A stretch of 64,000 bases of DNA from CAVQWT01 sp963810815 (lineage in GTDB: Bacteria > Pseudomonadota > Gammaproteobacteria > Burkholderiales > Casimicrobiaceae): assembly GCA_963810815.1 (NCBI GenBank), contig CAWEPB010000007.1, forward strand, positions 1 to 64,000, written 5' to 3'. Positions 45,500 through 53,859 of the stretch are shown here, piece by piece (the stretch's first letter is position 1; each line of letters starts with the position of its first letter). The position numbers were made by a program, and so were the translations under genes. Below the pieces are notes generated by a model. That model did no database searches and had not been told where the DNA came from. It worked only from the letters and a program-made list of their open reading frames with translations.

Positions 45500-47026
45500 A
45501 TGAAGATTCGCGCGCAGATCGGGATGGTCCTGAATCTCGACAAGTGCATCGGCTGCCACACCTGCTCGGTGACCTGCAAGAACGTCTGGACCAATCGCGA
45601 GGGCATGGAGTACGCGTGGTTCAACAACGTCGAGACCAAGCCGGGCATCGGCTACCCGAAGGAGTGGGAGAACCAGGACCGCTGGCAGGGCGGCTGGGAA
45701 CGCAAGAGCAACGGCCGCATCGAGCCGAAGCAGGGCGGCCGGCTGTCGATCCTGATGAAGATATTCGGCAACCCCAACCTGCCGGAGATCGACGACTACT
45801 ACGAGCCGTTCACCTTCGACTACCAGCACCTGCACACGGCGCCGGAAATGAAGGCGACGCCGGTTGCCCGGCCGCGGTCGCTGCTCACCGGCGAGCGGAT
45901 GGAGAAGATCGTCTGGGGCCCCAACTGGGAGGAAATCCTCGGCGGCGAATTCGCCAAGCGCTCGGTGGACGCCAACTTCGACGGCATCCAGAAGGACATC
46001 TACGGCCAGTTCGAGAACACCTTCATGATGTACCTGCCGCGGCTGTGCGAGCACTGCCTCAACCCGGCCTGCGTCGCGAGCTGCCCGTCGGGCTCGATCT
46101 ACAAGCGGGAGGAGGACGGCATCGTCCTCATCGACCAGAACAAGTGCCGCGGCTGGCGCATGTGCGTGTCGGGCTGCCCGTACAAGAAGATCTACTACAA
46201 CTGGTCGTCGGGCAAGGCCGAGAAATGCATCTTCTGCTACCCGCGCATCGAGGCGGGCCAGCCGACGGTGTGCTCGGAAACCTGCGTCGGCCGGATCCGC
46301 TACCTCGGCGTCCTGCTGTACGACGCCGACCGCATCGAGGCGGCGGCGAGCGTCGAGAATCCGCAGGACCTGTACCGGGCGCAGCTCGACGTGTTCCTCG
46401 ATCCGAACGATCCGGCGGTGATCGCGCAGGCGCGGGCCGACGGCGTGCCCGAGGCCTGGCTCAAGGCGGCGAAGGAATCGCCGGTCTACAAGATGGCGGT
46501 CGACTGGAAGGTGGCGCTGCCGCTGCACCCCGAGTACCGGACGCTGCCGATGGTCTGGTACGTCCCGCCGCTGTCGCCGATCCAGGCCGCGGCGAACTCC
46601 GGGCAGATCGGCTCGTTCGGCGAGTTGCCGGACCTGCGGAGCCTGCGCATCCCGCTCAAGTACCTCGCCAACCTGCTGACGGCCGGCGACGAGGCCCCGG
46701 TGGTCGCTGCGCTGGAGCGGATGCTGGCGATGCGCGCCTACATGCGCGACCGCCACGTCGAGCAGCGCGAGAACGCCGCGGTCCTGCAGCAGGTCGGCCT
46801 CAGCAGGGCGCAGGTCGAGGACATGTACCGCTACATGGCGATCGCCAACTACGAGGACCGCTTCGTCATTCCGACGACGCACCGCGAGTACGCCGAGGAC
46901 GCCTACGCGCTGCGCGGCGGCTGCGGCTTCAGCTTCAACGAGGGCTGCGACTCGACCGGGACCGTCAAGAACCTGTTCGGCGGCAATGCCGGGCGCAAGG
47001 TGATCCCGCTCAAGGTCACCTCCTAG
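45500..47026 (+). CDS. narH: respiratory nitrate reductase beta subunit
   Basis: 508 aa. Carries four iron-sulfur clusters from heme b to the NarG site. The first cluster group is CIGCHTCSVTCKNVW (C16, C19, C22, C26). The others are in CEHCLNPACVASCP, CRGWRMCVSGCP and CIFCYPRIEAGQ; the tryptophan in CRGW replaces a cysteine and marks the [3Fe-4S] site, as in NarH. AAGGAG lies before the ATG. It is soluble and sits between NarG and the membrane subunit NarI. Confidence 0.97.
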   Translation: MKIRAQIGMVLNLDKCIGCHTCSVTCKNVWTNREGMEYAWFNNVETKPGIGYPKEWENQDRWQGGWERKSNGRIEPKQGGRLSILMKIFGNPNLPEIDDYYEPFTFDYQHLHTAPEMKATPVARPRSLLTGERMEKIVWGPNWEEILGGEFAKRSVDANFDGIQKDIYGQFENTFMMYLPRLCEHCLNPACVASCPSGSIYKREEDGIVLIDQNKCRGWRMCVSGCPYKKIYYNWSSGKAEKCIFCYPRIEAGQPTVCSETCVGRIRYLGVLLYDADRIEAAASVENPQDLYRAQLDVFLDPNDPAVIAQARADGVPEAWLKAAKESPVYKMAVDWKVALPLHPEYRTLPMVWYVPPLSPIQAAANSGQIGSFGELPDLRSLRIPLKYLANLLTAGDEAPVVAALERMLAMRAYMRDRHVEQRENAAVLQQVGLSRAQVEDMYRYMAIANYEDRFVIPTTHREYAEDAYALRGGCGFSFNEGCDSTGTVKNLFGGNAGRKVIPLKVTS

Positions 47027-47037
47027 GGAGAACGAAG

Positions 47038-47718
47038 ATGCAAACCACCTACCGGGCGCTGTCGGCGCTGCTGTCGTACCCGACGCCCGAGCTCGTTGCC
47101 GCGCTGCCCGAGATCCGCGCGATCTTCGCCGCCGAGCGCCGCCTGCCGCGGCGCGACGCGGCGGCGCTGGACGCGCTCTGCGCGACGCTGGCGGCAGCCG
47201 ACCTGTTCGACGCGCAGGAGCGCTACGTCGACACGTTCGACCGCGGACGCGCGACCTCGCTCAACCTGTTCGAGCACGTCCACGGCGATTCGCGCGACCG
47301 CGGCACGGCGATGCTCGACCTCAAGGGCGTCTACGAGCGCGCCGGCTACGCGTTCGTCGGCAACGAACTGCCCGATTACGTGCCGGCGGTGCTCGAGTTC
47401 CTCTCCACGCAGCCCGCCGCCGCGGCGGGGGAGCTGCTCGGAGAGTGCGCGCACATCCTGCGCCGGATCGGCGAGGCGCTGGCCGAGCGCGACAGTCCGT
47501 ACGCGGCGGTGTTCGCGGCGCTGCTGGCGGCGATCGGTGCCGACGGCCTGTCGCCGAAGCAGGCGAAGCGCGCGCCCCGGACACCCGAGAAGACACTCGA
47601 CGAGGAGTGGGCGGAGGAGCCGGTGATCTTCGGTCCCGGCGCCGCGCCGTCCTGCGGCGCGGGCACGCCCGCGTCGTCCGTCATCCAGTTCATGCCGCGG
47701 CCGGCCGCGCCGCTCTGA
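47038..47718 (+). CDS. narJ: nitrate reductase assembly chaperone
   Basis: 226 aa. Helical chaperone that binds apo-NarGH and aids molybdenum cofactor insertion. It starts MQTTYRALSALLSYPTPELVAALPEI and contains SLNLFEHVHGDSRDRGTAMLDL, the core of NarJ. The C-terminal 50 residues are low-complexity and acidic-to-Gly/Ala-rich. GGGAG is 8 bases before the ATG. It lies between narH and narI with short gaps. Confidence 0.94.
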   Translation: MQTTYRALSALLSYPTPELVAALPEIRAIFAAERRLPRRDAAALDALCATLAAADLFDAQERYVDTFDRGRATSLNLFEHVHGDSRDRGTAMLDLKGVYERAGYAFVGNELPDYVPAVLEFLSTQPAAAAGELLGECAHILRRIGEALAERDSPYAAVFAALLAAIGADGLSPKQAKRAPRTPEKTLDEEWAEEPVIFGPGAAPSCGAGTPASSVIQFMPRPAAPL

Positions 47719-47729
47719 AGGAGTCATCC

Positions 47730-48416
47730 ATGTCGTCCTGGCTCAACGAATTCCTGTTCGGGATGTATCCGTACATCGCGCTGACCGTGTTCTTCGTCGG
47801 CAGCCTCGCCCGCTTCGACACCGGGCAGTACACGTGGAAGAGCGACTCGTCGCAGCTGCTGTCGCGGCGCCGGCTGCGGCTGGGGTCGAACCTGTTCCAC
47901 ATCGGCATCCTCGGCATCTTCGGCGGCCACCTGGTCGGGCTGCTGACGCCGCTGCCGGTCTGGCACGTGCTCGGCGTGTCGGCGGGCGCCAAGCAGATGC
48001 TCGCGATCGTCGCCGGCGGCATCTTCGGGCTGCTGACGCTGGCCGGGCTCGTGCTGCTGATCTCGCGGCGCCTGTCCGAGCCGCGGATCCGCGCGACGAC
48101 GCGGACGATGGACTGGGCGGTGCTGTGGCTGCTGATCGCGCAGCTGCTGCTGGGCCTCGCCACGCTGCCGCTGTCGTGGGAGCACCGCGGCGGCGAGGAG
48201 ATGCTCAAGTTCATGGCGTGGGCGCAGCACATCGTGACCTTCCAGGGCGACGCCGCCAATTTCGTCGCCGGCGCTTCGCCGGTGTTCAAGCTGCACCTCG
48301 TTCTGGGCATGACGATCTTCGTCGTGTTCCCGTTCTCGCGACTGGTCCACATCTGGAGCGGCTTCGGCGCGGTGGCGTATCTCTCCCGCGCGTACCAGAT
48401 CTCGCGGCCGCGCTGA
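47730..48416 (+). CDS. narI: respiratory nitrate reductase gamma subunit
   Basis: 228 aa with five helices. The di-heme b membrane subunit that oxidises quinol and feeds NarH. It begins MSSWLNEFLFGMYPYIALTVFFVGSL. Histidines expected to bind heme are in NLFHIGILGIFGGHLVG and KLHLVLGMTIFVVFPFSRLVHIW. GAAGGAG precedes the ATG at good distance. The gene is 10 bases upstream of a PpiC-type isomerase gene. Confidence 0.96.
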   Translation: MSSWLNEFLFGMYPYIALTVFFVGSLARFDTGQYTWKSDSSQLLSRRRLRLGSNLFHIGILGIFGGHLVGLLTPLPVWHVLGVSAGAKQMLAIVAGGIFGLLTLAGLVLLISRRLSEPRIRATTRTMDWAVLWLLIAQLLLGLATLPLSWEHRGGEEMLKFMAWAQHIVTFQGDAANFVAGASPVFKLHLVLGMTIFVVFPFSRLVHIWSGFGAVAYLSRAYQISRPR

Positions 48417-48426
48417 GGGGGACCCC

Positions 48427-49212
48427 ATGGAACTCTCGGTGAATGGCATCACGATTCCCCCGGCGGCGATCGAGCGCGCGGCGGCCGAGCTCGACGACGC
48501 GCCCGGCGCCGAGGTGGCGGCGCGCCGGATGCTGGCGATCCGCGAACTGCTGCTGCAGCGGGCCGGCGAACTGGGGATGCTCGAGGACGGCGCACCCCGC
48601 GCGAAGGTGACGTTCGCCAGCCGGGAAGCCGAGGAGGAGCTCATCGGTCGGGTCCTCGACGTCGAAGTGACGACGCCGGAGCCCGGCGACGACGAGTGCC
48701 GGCGGGTGTTCGACGCCCAGCCCGATCGCTGGACGACCGGCGAACTGGTCGAGGCGAGGCACATCCTGTTCGCGGTGACCCCCGGCACGCCGGTGTCCCC
48801 GCTGCGGGCGCGGGCCGAATCGATGCTCGCCGCGTTGCTGGCCGATCCGGCGGCGTTCGCCGGCGAGGCCCGCGCGTGGTCGAACTGCCCGTCGGGCGAG
48901 ACCGGCGGCAGCCTCGGTCAGTTCGGACGCGGACAGATGGTCCCGGAGTTCGACCGGGCGGTCTTCGGCACCGCGGCCACCGGCGTGCTGCCGGAGCTCG
49001 TCCATACGCGGTACGGCTTTCACATCGTCGTCGTCGACCGGCGGATCCCGGGCCGGGCGCTGCCCTTCGATGCGGTGCGCGACCGGATCGCCGCGTCGCT
49101 GACCGCCCGCGTCCAGGAGCGCGCGCTGCGCCAGTACGTGCAGGTGCTCGCCGGACGCGCCGAACTGGCCGGGGTCGACCTCGACGCCGCGGCGACGCCG
49201 CTGGTGCAATGA
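48427..49212 (+). CDS. PpiC-type (parvulin) peptidyl-prolyl isomerase
   Basis: 261 aa without a signal peptide, so cytoplasmic. The parvulin domain spans about residues 105-205 (EARHILFAV, CPSGETGGSLGQFGRGQMVPEFDRAVF, ELVHTRYGFHIVVVDRR). The N-terminal part resembles NifM-like isomerases. Such genes follow narI in Pseudomonas and relatives and are thought to help Nar folding. GAGGGGG precedes the ATG and the stop overlaps the carbonic anhydrase start, so it belongs to the nar transcript. Confidence 0.88.
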   Translation: MELSVNGITIPPAAIERAAAELDDAPGAEVAARRMLAIRELLLQRAGELGMLEDGAPRAKVTFASREAEEELIGRVLDVEVTTPEPGDDECRRVFDAQPDRWTTGELVEARHILFAVTPGTPVSPLRARAESMLAALLADPAAFAGEARAWSNCPSGETGGSLGQFGRGQMVPEFDRAVFGTAATGVLPELVHTRYGFHIVVVDRRIPGRALPFDAVRDRIAASLTARVQERALRQYVQVLAGRAELAGVDLDAAATPLVQ

Positions 49213-49862
49213 CCGAAGAGCTCGTCGATCGTCTGCGGCGCTTCCAGCAGGGGGTCTTCCCGCGCTACCGCCGCGAATACCGGCGGCTGGTCGCCGAGGG
49301 CCAGCGTCCCAGCACGCTGTTCATCGGCTGTTCCGATTCGCGGCTGGTGCCGTATCTGCTCACCGGCACCGGCCCCGGCGAACTCTTCATCGTCCGGAAC
49401 GTGGGCAACCTGATTCCCCCGTGGGACGCGTCCCACGGCTACCACGGCACCACGGCGGCGATCGAGTACGCGGTGCAGCGGCTGGGCGTACGCGACATCG
49501 TCGTCTGCGGCCACACCCACTGTGGCGCCATCCAGGCGCTGTACGCCGACCCGCTGCCGGACGCGCCGCACATGAACCGGTGGCTCGACCTCGCCCGCGA
49601 CGCCGTGCTGCCGGTGACCGAGTCCGCGGATGCGCTGCGGCGCACCGAGCAGCGGTCGATCGTGCTGCAACTGGAGCGCCTCGTCGACTACCCGATGGTG
49701 CGGCAGCGCGTCGAGCGCGGGGAACTCCACCTGCACGGGTGGTACTACGTGATCGAGGACGGGCAGGTGCTGGTGCTCGACGTGGCGAACGGCCGCTTCG
49801 AGGCGACCGACATTCCGCCTCCCGGCGACGGCGCCACGCCGGACGCGCTCCAGCCCCGGTAG
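49209..49862 (+). CDS. beta-class carbonic anhydrase
   Basis: 217 aa. Interconverts CO2 and bicarbonate. The zinc ligands are in FIGCSDSRLVP (C41, D43) and VVCGHTHCGAIQAL (His and Cys), and the fold is that of Can/CynT enzymes. It overlaps the isomerase gene by ATGA, making it the last member of the nar operon. It may supply bicarbonate during nitrate-dependent growth, but that link is only positional. Confidence 0.93.
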   Translation: MTEELVDRLRRFQQGVFPRYRREYRRLVAEGQRPSTLFIGCSDSRLVPYLLTGTGPGELFIVRNVGNLIPPWDASHGYHGTTAAIEYAVQRLGVRDIVVCGHTHCGAIQALYADPLPDAPHMNRWLDLARDAVLPVTESADALRRTEQRSIVLQLERLVDYPMVRQRVERGELHLHGWYYVIEDGQVLVLDVANGRFEATDIPPPGDGATPDALQPR

Positions 49863-49961
49863 AGCCCGGGTCCGGGCGGTGCGGGGCGGGCGGGGCAACT
49901 AGGCAGCCGCCGCGAACTGTGGAACAATCGTCGGTAACTTATCGTTGCAGGGGTGACCGCG

Positions 49962-50573
49962 ATGCTGGACCGCGACGGTTATCGCCCGAACGTCGCCATC
50001 GTCATCGTCAACGCAAGAAACCAGGTCTTTTGGGGCAAGAGGATACGCGAACACTCGTGGCAGTTTCCGCAAGGCGGCATCAATCCCGGTGAGACGCCCG
50101 AACAGGCGATGTACCGGGAGCTCCGTGAGGAGGTCGGGCTGGAGCCCGATCACGTCCGGATCCTCGGCCGCACGCGCGAGTGGATGCGCTACGAGGTGCC
50201 CCAGCACTGGGTCCGGCGTGAATGGCGTGGCAGTTACCGCGGGCAGAAGCAGATCTGGTACCTGTTGCGGCTCGTCGGCCGCGACTCCGACGTGAGCCTG
50301 CGCGCCTCGGATCGCCCCGAGTTCGACGCCTGGCGCTGGCACGAGTACTGGATTCCGCTGGAGACGGTCATCGAATTCAAGCGCGACGTCTACCGCCGCG
50401 CGCTGGCCGAACTCGAGCGCTATCTGCACCTCAAGCCGCAGACACGGCGCGACCGGCTGTTCCGGCCGCCGCCCCCGGAGCGGCCACAGTCGTATTCGGA
50501 GCCGGGATCGACCGGCTACGCCGAGTCCGGCCCCGTCGCGCACGCCGACCCGGGTTCACCGACCGGCGATTGA
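49962..50573 (+). CDS. rppH: RNA pyrophosphohydrolase
   Basis: 203 aa from ATG 49962, preceded by AGGGG; GTG 49953 is possible but MLDRDGYRPNV matches the usual start. A Nudix enzyme that removes 5' pyrophosphate from mRNA to start decay. The Nudix box is GGINPGETPEQAMYRELREEVG. The C-terminal 40 residues are Pro/Ser-rich and beyond the E. coli length. In related genomes rppH lies near proB and obgE, as here, although on the opposite strand. Confidence 0.93.
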   Translation: MLDRDGYRPNVAIVIVNARNQVFWGKRIREHSWQFPQGGINPGETPEQAMYRELREEVGLEPDHVRILGRTREWMRYEVPQHWVRREWRGSYRGQKQIWYLLRLVGRDSDVSLRASDRPEFDAWRWHEYWIPLETVIEFKRDVYRRALAELERYLHLKPQTRRDRLFRPPPPERPQSYSEPGSTGYAESGPVAHADPGSPTGD

Positions 50574-50807
50574 GCGGTCTGCCGCCGCGTGCGGGGATGG
50601 GGCCGCGGGGCCGCGGCGAGACGGCGTGCCCTGCGGCGACAATGACCCGCGCCTCCGATGGGGAGTGTCCCGCCGCCAACGCGGCCCGCCGTGCTACCTC
50701 CGGGTGTTCAGTCGTCCGCACGGCGGGCCGCGTCGTCGACGGGACCCGCATCGCCCACGTGTTTGCCCTTGCCAGCCACCGAACGGTCGCGGCGAAGCTG
50801 TGTCACA

Positions 50808-51341
50808 TCAGCCGATCGCCGGCGCCAGGCCGACGCGGCCTAGGGCGAGGCCGACCGTGATGCCGATCGCCATGCCGATGATGACGACGACGATGGTGAA
50901 CACGACCGCCTTGTCCGGCGTGCACTTCTTCAGCACCGGCGCCCCCAGGTAGAACGTGTAGTACGCGTAGATCGTCGCCGCGATCGCCAGCGGCCCGCCG
51001 ATGCTGCCGAGGATGTGCGCGATACCGCCGACGAACGCGGCCGTGTAGCTGTACGCGGAAAGCTTCAGCGCCGCGACGAAATCGGACTGGCCGCCGAATC
51101 TGGGCGCCAGCGCGTCGACCACCAGCGCGATCACGTACGTCATGACGAGCGCGATCAGGTAGTTCGCGACGGCAAAGGTGATGCTTCGAAATCCGACCAG
51201 GATGCCGATCGCCGGCACCGCGGCCAGCAGCAACACGTAGCCGGAGTAGATCGAGGCAATGGTTGCGGGCTCGGCGGCGATGTGCGGCCATTCTTCCTTC
51301 GGCGAGAACAGCATGTTCCGGACGCGATCGACGATGCCCAT
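50808..51341 (-). CDS. Yip1 domain membrane protein
   Basis: 177 aa from the ATG at 51341 (MGIVDRVRNMLFSPKEEWP), which has AAGGAAA upstream. Five helices and the short cytoplasmic N-terminus with the W-P pair match the Yip1/YIF1-like family seen in many bacteria. Its function is not known. It is the last gene of the minus-strand run that begins with trxA, but a large inverted repeat lies between it and proB. Confidence 0.8.
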   Translation of the reverse strand: MGIVDRVRNMLFSPKEEWPHIAAEPATIASIYSGYVLLLAAVPAIGILVGFRSITFAVANYLIALVMTYVIALVVDALAPRFGGQSDFVAALKLSAYSYTAAFVGGIAHILGSIGGPLAIAATIYAYYTFYLGAPVLKKCTPDKAVVFTIVVVIIGMAIGITVGLALGRVGLAPAIG

Positions 51342-51468
51342 TTCGGTTTCCTTCCGGTGGCGTTGACGGAGCCAGTGTAGGCGATCGGCGCGCAGCCGCT
51401 CAACTTTTCCGCGCCGTGGCGTCGGTGGCGGGCAGGCAGGTGAATCGAATGCCGCCACGGGGGCGGTC

Positions 51469-51530
51469 GCGGCGAGGCGGGCTGCCCTGCGGAGGATGAG
51501 TCATCCGCGCAGGGCAGGCCGCCTCGCCGC
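51469..51530. repeat. 62-bp near-perfect inverted repeat
   Basis: Two arms of about 30 bases (GCGGCGAGGCGG and TGCCCTGCG in the left arm; their complements in the right) meet at 51500. Only a few positions mismatch. It lies between proB and the Yip1 gene, where it could end the proB transcript. A single-arm relative occurs near 50611-50638. Confidence 0.75.
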
Positions 51531-51599
51531 GGGCTGACGAGGGCAAGAACGTTCGCCATGCCGGTTCCGTCGACGGCGCCCAGCGGCCGCCGGCGCCCG

Positions 51600-52721
51600 T
51601 CAGCCCAGCAGCACCAGGTTGTCGCGGTGGATTAGCTCGGGCTCGTCGACATATCCCAGGACCGGTTCGATCTCCGACGAGGGCTTGCGGAGGATGCGCG
51701 CGGTTTCGGCGGCGCCGTAGTTGACGAGTCCGCGGGCGAGCTCGCGGCCGTCGGCGTCGAAGCAGCCGACGACCTCGCCGCGCTCGAACACGCCGTCGAC
51801 GGCGACGACGCCGATCGGCAGCAGGCTCTTGCCCTCGCGGAGCAGCGCGCGGACGGCACCGGCGTCGAGCGTCAGGCGGCCGGCCAGCTGGACGTGGTCC
51901 GCGAGCCACTGCTTGCGCGCCGCCAGCGGCTGGGTTTCCGCGATCAGCGCGGTGCCGATCGCCTCGCCGGCCGCCAGGCGCGTGAGCACGCCGGGTTCGC
52001 GGCCGCTGGCGATCACCGTCGACGCGCCGGAGCGCGCGGCCCGCTTGGCGGCCAGCACCTTGGTCAGCATGCCGCCGCGTCCGAGCGTGCTGCCTGCCCC
52101 GCCCGCCATCGCCTCCAGTGCCGGGTCGCCGGCGCGGGCCTCGCCGACGAGCTTTGCGGCAGGGTCCTTGCGCGGATCGGCGGTGTACAGGCCCGACTGG
52201 TCGGTGAGCAGCACCAGCACGTCGGCGTCGATGAGGTTGGTGACCAGCGCGCCGAGGGTGTCGTTGTCGCCGACCTTGATCTCGTCGGTGGTGACGGTGT
52301 CGTTTTCGTTGATGATGGCGATCACCGACAACCCGATCAGCGTGGTCAGCGTCGAGCGGGCGTTGAGGTAGCGGCGCCGGTCGGCGAGGTCCTCGTGCGT
52401 CAGCAGGATCTGCGCGGTCTTGAGGCCGTGTTCGGCGAACGCCTGCTCGTACGCCTGCACCAGGCCCATCTGGCCGACGGCGGCGGCCGCCTGCAGTTCG
52501 TGCATCGACGACGGCCTGACGGACCAGCCCAGCCGCTTGATGCCCTCGGCGATCGCGCCCGACGACACCAGCACCACCTCCTTGCCGGCAGCGGCGAGCG
52601 CGGCGATCTGCGCGGCCCAGCGCGCCACGGCGGCGTGATCGAGGCCGCGGCCTTCGTCGGTGACGAGGCTCGAGCCGACCTTGACGACGAGGCGGCGCGC
52701 GGAGGCGACGGGGGAAGTCAC
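51600..52721 (-). CDS. proB: glutamate 5-kinase
   Basis: 373 aa from the GTG at 52721 (TSPVASARRLVVKVGSSLVTDEG), as no ATG fits. It phosphorylates glutamate in the first step of proline synthesis. The amino acid kinase domain (KVGSSLVT, SSGAIAEGIKRLGW, NENDTVTTDEIKVGDND) is followed by a C-terminal PUA domain (residues about 280-360). Full length. It is 13 bases after obgE. The next gene, proA, is not adjacent. Confidence 0.95.
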   Translation of the reverse strand: MTSPVASARRLVVKVGSSLVTDEGRGLDHAAVARWAAQIAALAAAGKEVVLVSSGAIAEGIKRLGWSVRPSSMHELQAAAAVGQMGLVQAYEQAFAEHGLKTAQILLTHEDLADRRRYLNARSTLTTLIGLSVIAIINENDTVTTDEIKVGDNDTLGALVTNLIDADVLVLLTDQSGLYTADPRKDPAAKLVGEARAGDPALEAMAGGAGSTLGRGGMLTKVLAAKRAARSGASTVIASGREPGVLTRLAAGEAIGTALIAETQPLAARKQWLADHVQLAGRLTLDAGAVRALLREGKSLLPIGVVAVDGVFERGEVVGCFDADGRELARGLVNYGAAETARILRKPSSEIEPVLGYVDEPELIHRDNLVLLG

Positions 52722-52734
52722 GGCGCGGCGGCCC

Positions 52735-53859
52735 TCATTCCGCCGCACCGGCGGCACCGTCCCCGGCCGGCACCGGCGCGGCCTCGGCGGGCGCCAGCTG
52801 CTGCGCCCCGGTGTCGCTTCCGGCGTCCGGGGCGACCGACGGCGCCGCGGGGTGAGCGTCGAGCCAATCCTGCAGCTTCCACACCAGCTCACGGCAGCCG
52901 GTGCCGTTGACGGCGGCGATGGCGAATACCGGCCCCTTCCACTTGAAGGCCTTGACGAAGGCCTTGACCCGCGCGGCACGCTCGTCCTCCGGCACGAGGT
53001 CCAGCTTGTTCAGCACCAGCCAGCGCGGCTTGGCGAAGAGCGCCTCGTCGTAGTGCTTGAGTTCCATGACGATCGCCTTCGCGTCCTTCACCGGATCGGC
53101 TTCGGGATCGAGGGGCACGATGTCGACGAGGTGCAGCAGGATCCGCGTGCGGGCGAGGTGCCGCAGGAAGCGATGGCCGAGGCCGGCGCCCTCGGCGGCG
53201 CCCTCGATCAGCCCCGGAATGTCGGCGACGACGAAGCTGCGGCCCTCGTCGGTGCGCACGACGCCGAGGTTGGGCGCGAGCGTCGTGAACGGATAGTCGG
53301 CGACCTTCGGCTTGGCCGCCGAGATCGCGCGGATGAGCGTGCTCTTGCCCGCGTTGGGCATGCCCAGCAAGCCGACGTCGGCGAGCACCTTGAGCTCGAA
53401 GCGGATCCGTCGCTGCTCGCCCTTCTCTCCCGGCGTGCACTGGCGAGGCGCGCGGTTGGTCGACGACTTGAAGTGGATGTTGCCGAGGCCGCCCTTGCCG
53501 CCCTTGGCCGCGAGCGTCCTGGCGCCGTGCGTCGCGAGGTCGGCGATGAACTCGCCGCTGTCGGCATCGGTGAGCACGGTGCCGACCGGAACCCGCAGCA
53601 GGATGTCTTCGGCGCCCTTGCCGTAGCACTCCGCGCCGCGGCCGTTCTCGCCCCGCTTCGCGCGGTGGATGCGCGCATAGCGATAGTCGATCAGCGTGTT
53701 GATGTTGCGATCCGCCTCGACCCAGATGCTGCCGCCGCGGCCGCCGTCGCCGCCGTCGGGTCCGCCGCGCGGCACGAACTTCTCGCGGCGGAAGCTCGCC
53801 GAGCCGTTGCCGCCGTCGCCGGCCAGAACCTCGATCGTTGCTTCATCGACGAATTTCAC
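52735..53859 (-). CDS. obgE: GTPase ObgE/CgtA
   Basis: 374 aa from the GTG at 53859 (KFVDEATIEVLAGDGGNG), overlapping the upstream gene stop by GTGA. The glycine-rich Obg fold occupies residues 1-158 and the G domain follows with G1 GMPNAGKST, G3 DIPGLIEGA, and NKLD. The C-terminal tail is Ala/Pro-rich and short. It binds the 50S subunit and is essential in most bacteria. Commonly found with rplU-rpmA, but here it is coupled to a glycosyltransferase gene. Confidence 0.95.
   Translation of the reverse strand: MKFVDEATIEVLAGDGGNGSASFRREKFVPRGGPDGGDGGRGGSIWVEADRNINTLIDYRYARIHRAKRGENGRGAECYGKGAEDILLRVPVGTVLTDADSGEFIADLATHGARTLAAKGGKGGLGNIHFKSSTNRAPRQCTPGEKGEQRRIRFELKVLADVGLLGMPNAGKSTLIRAISAAKPKVADYPFTTLAPNLGVVRTDEGRSFVVADIPGLIEGAAEGAGLGHRFLRHLARTRILLHLVDIVPLDPEADPVKDAKAIVMELKHYDEALFAKPRWLVLNKLDLVPEDERAARVKAFVKAFKWKGPVFAIAAVNGTGCRELVWKLQDWLDAHPAAPSVAPDAGSDTGAQQLAPAEAAPVPAGDGAAGAAE

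Noticed and set aside
41617..45648. 1343-aa open frame antisense to narG
   Set aside because: It is a shadow of narG: Arg/Asp/Val/His-rich, no family features, no ribosome site. High G+C at third positions keeps the opposite frame open.
50611..50638. second full inverted repeat
   Set aside because: Only one arm resembles the element at 51469; the complementary arm is missing.
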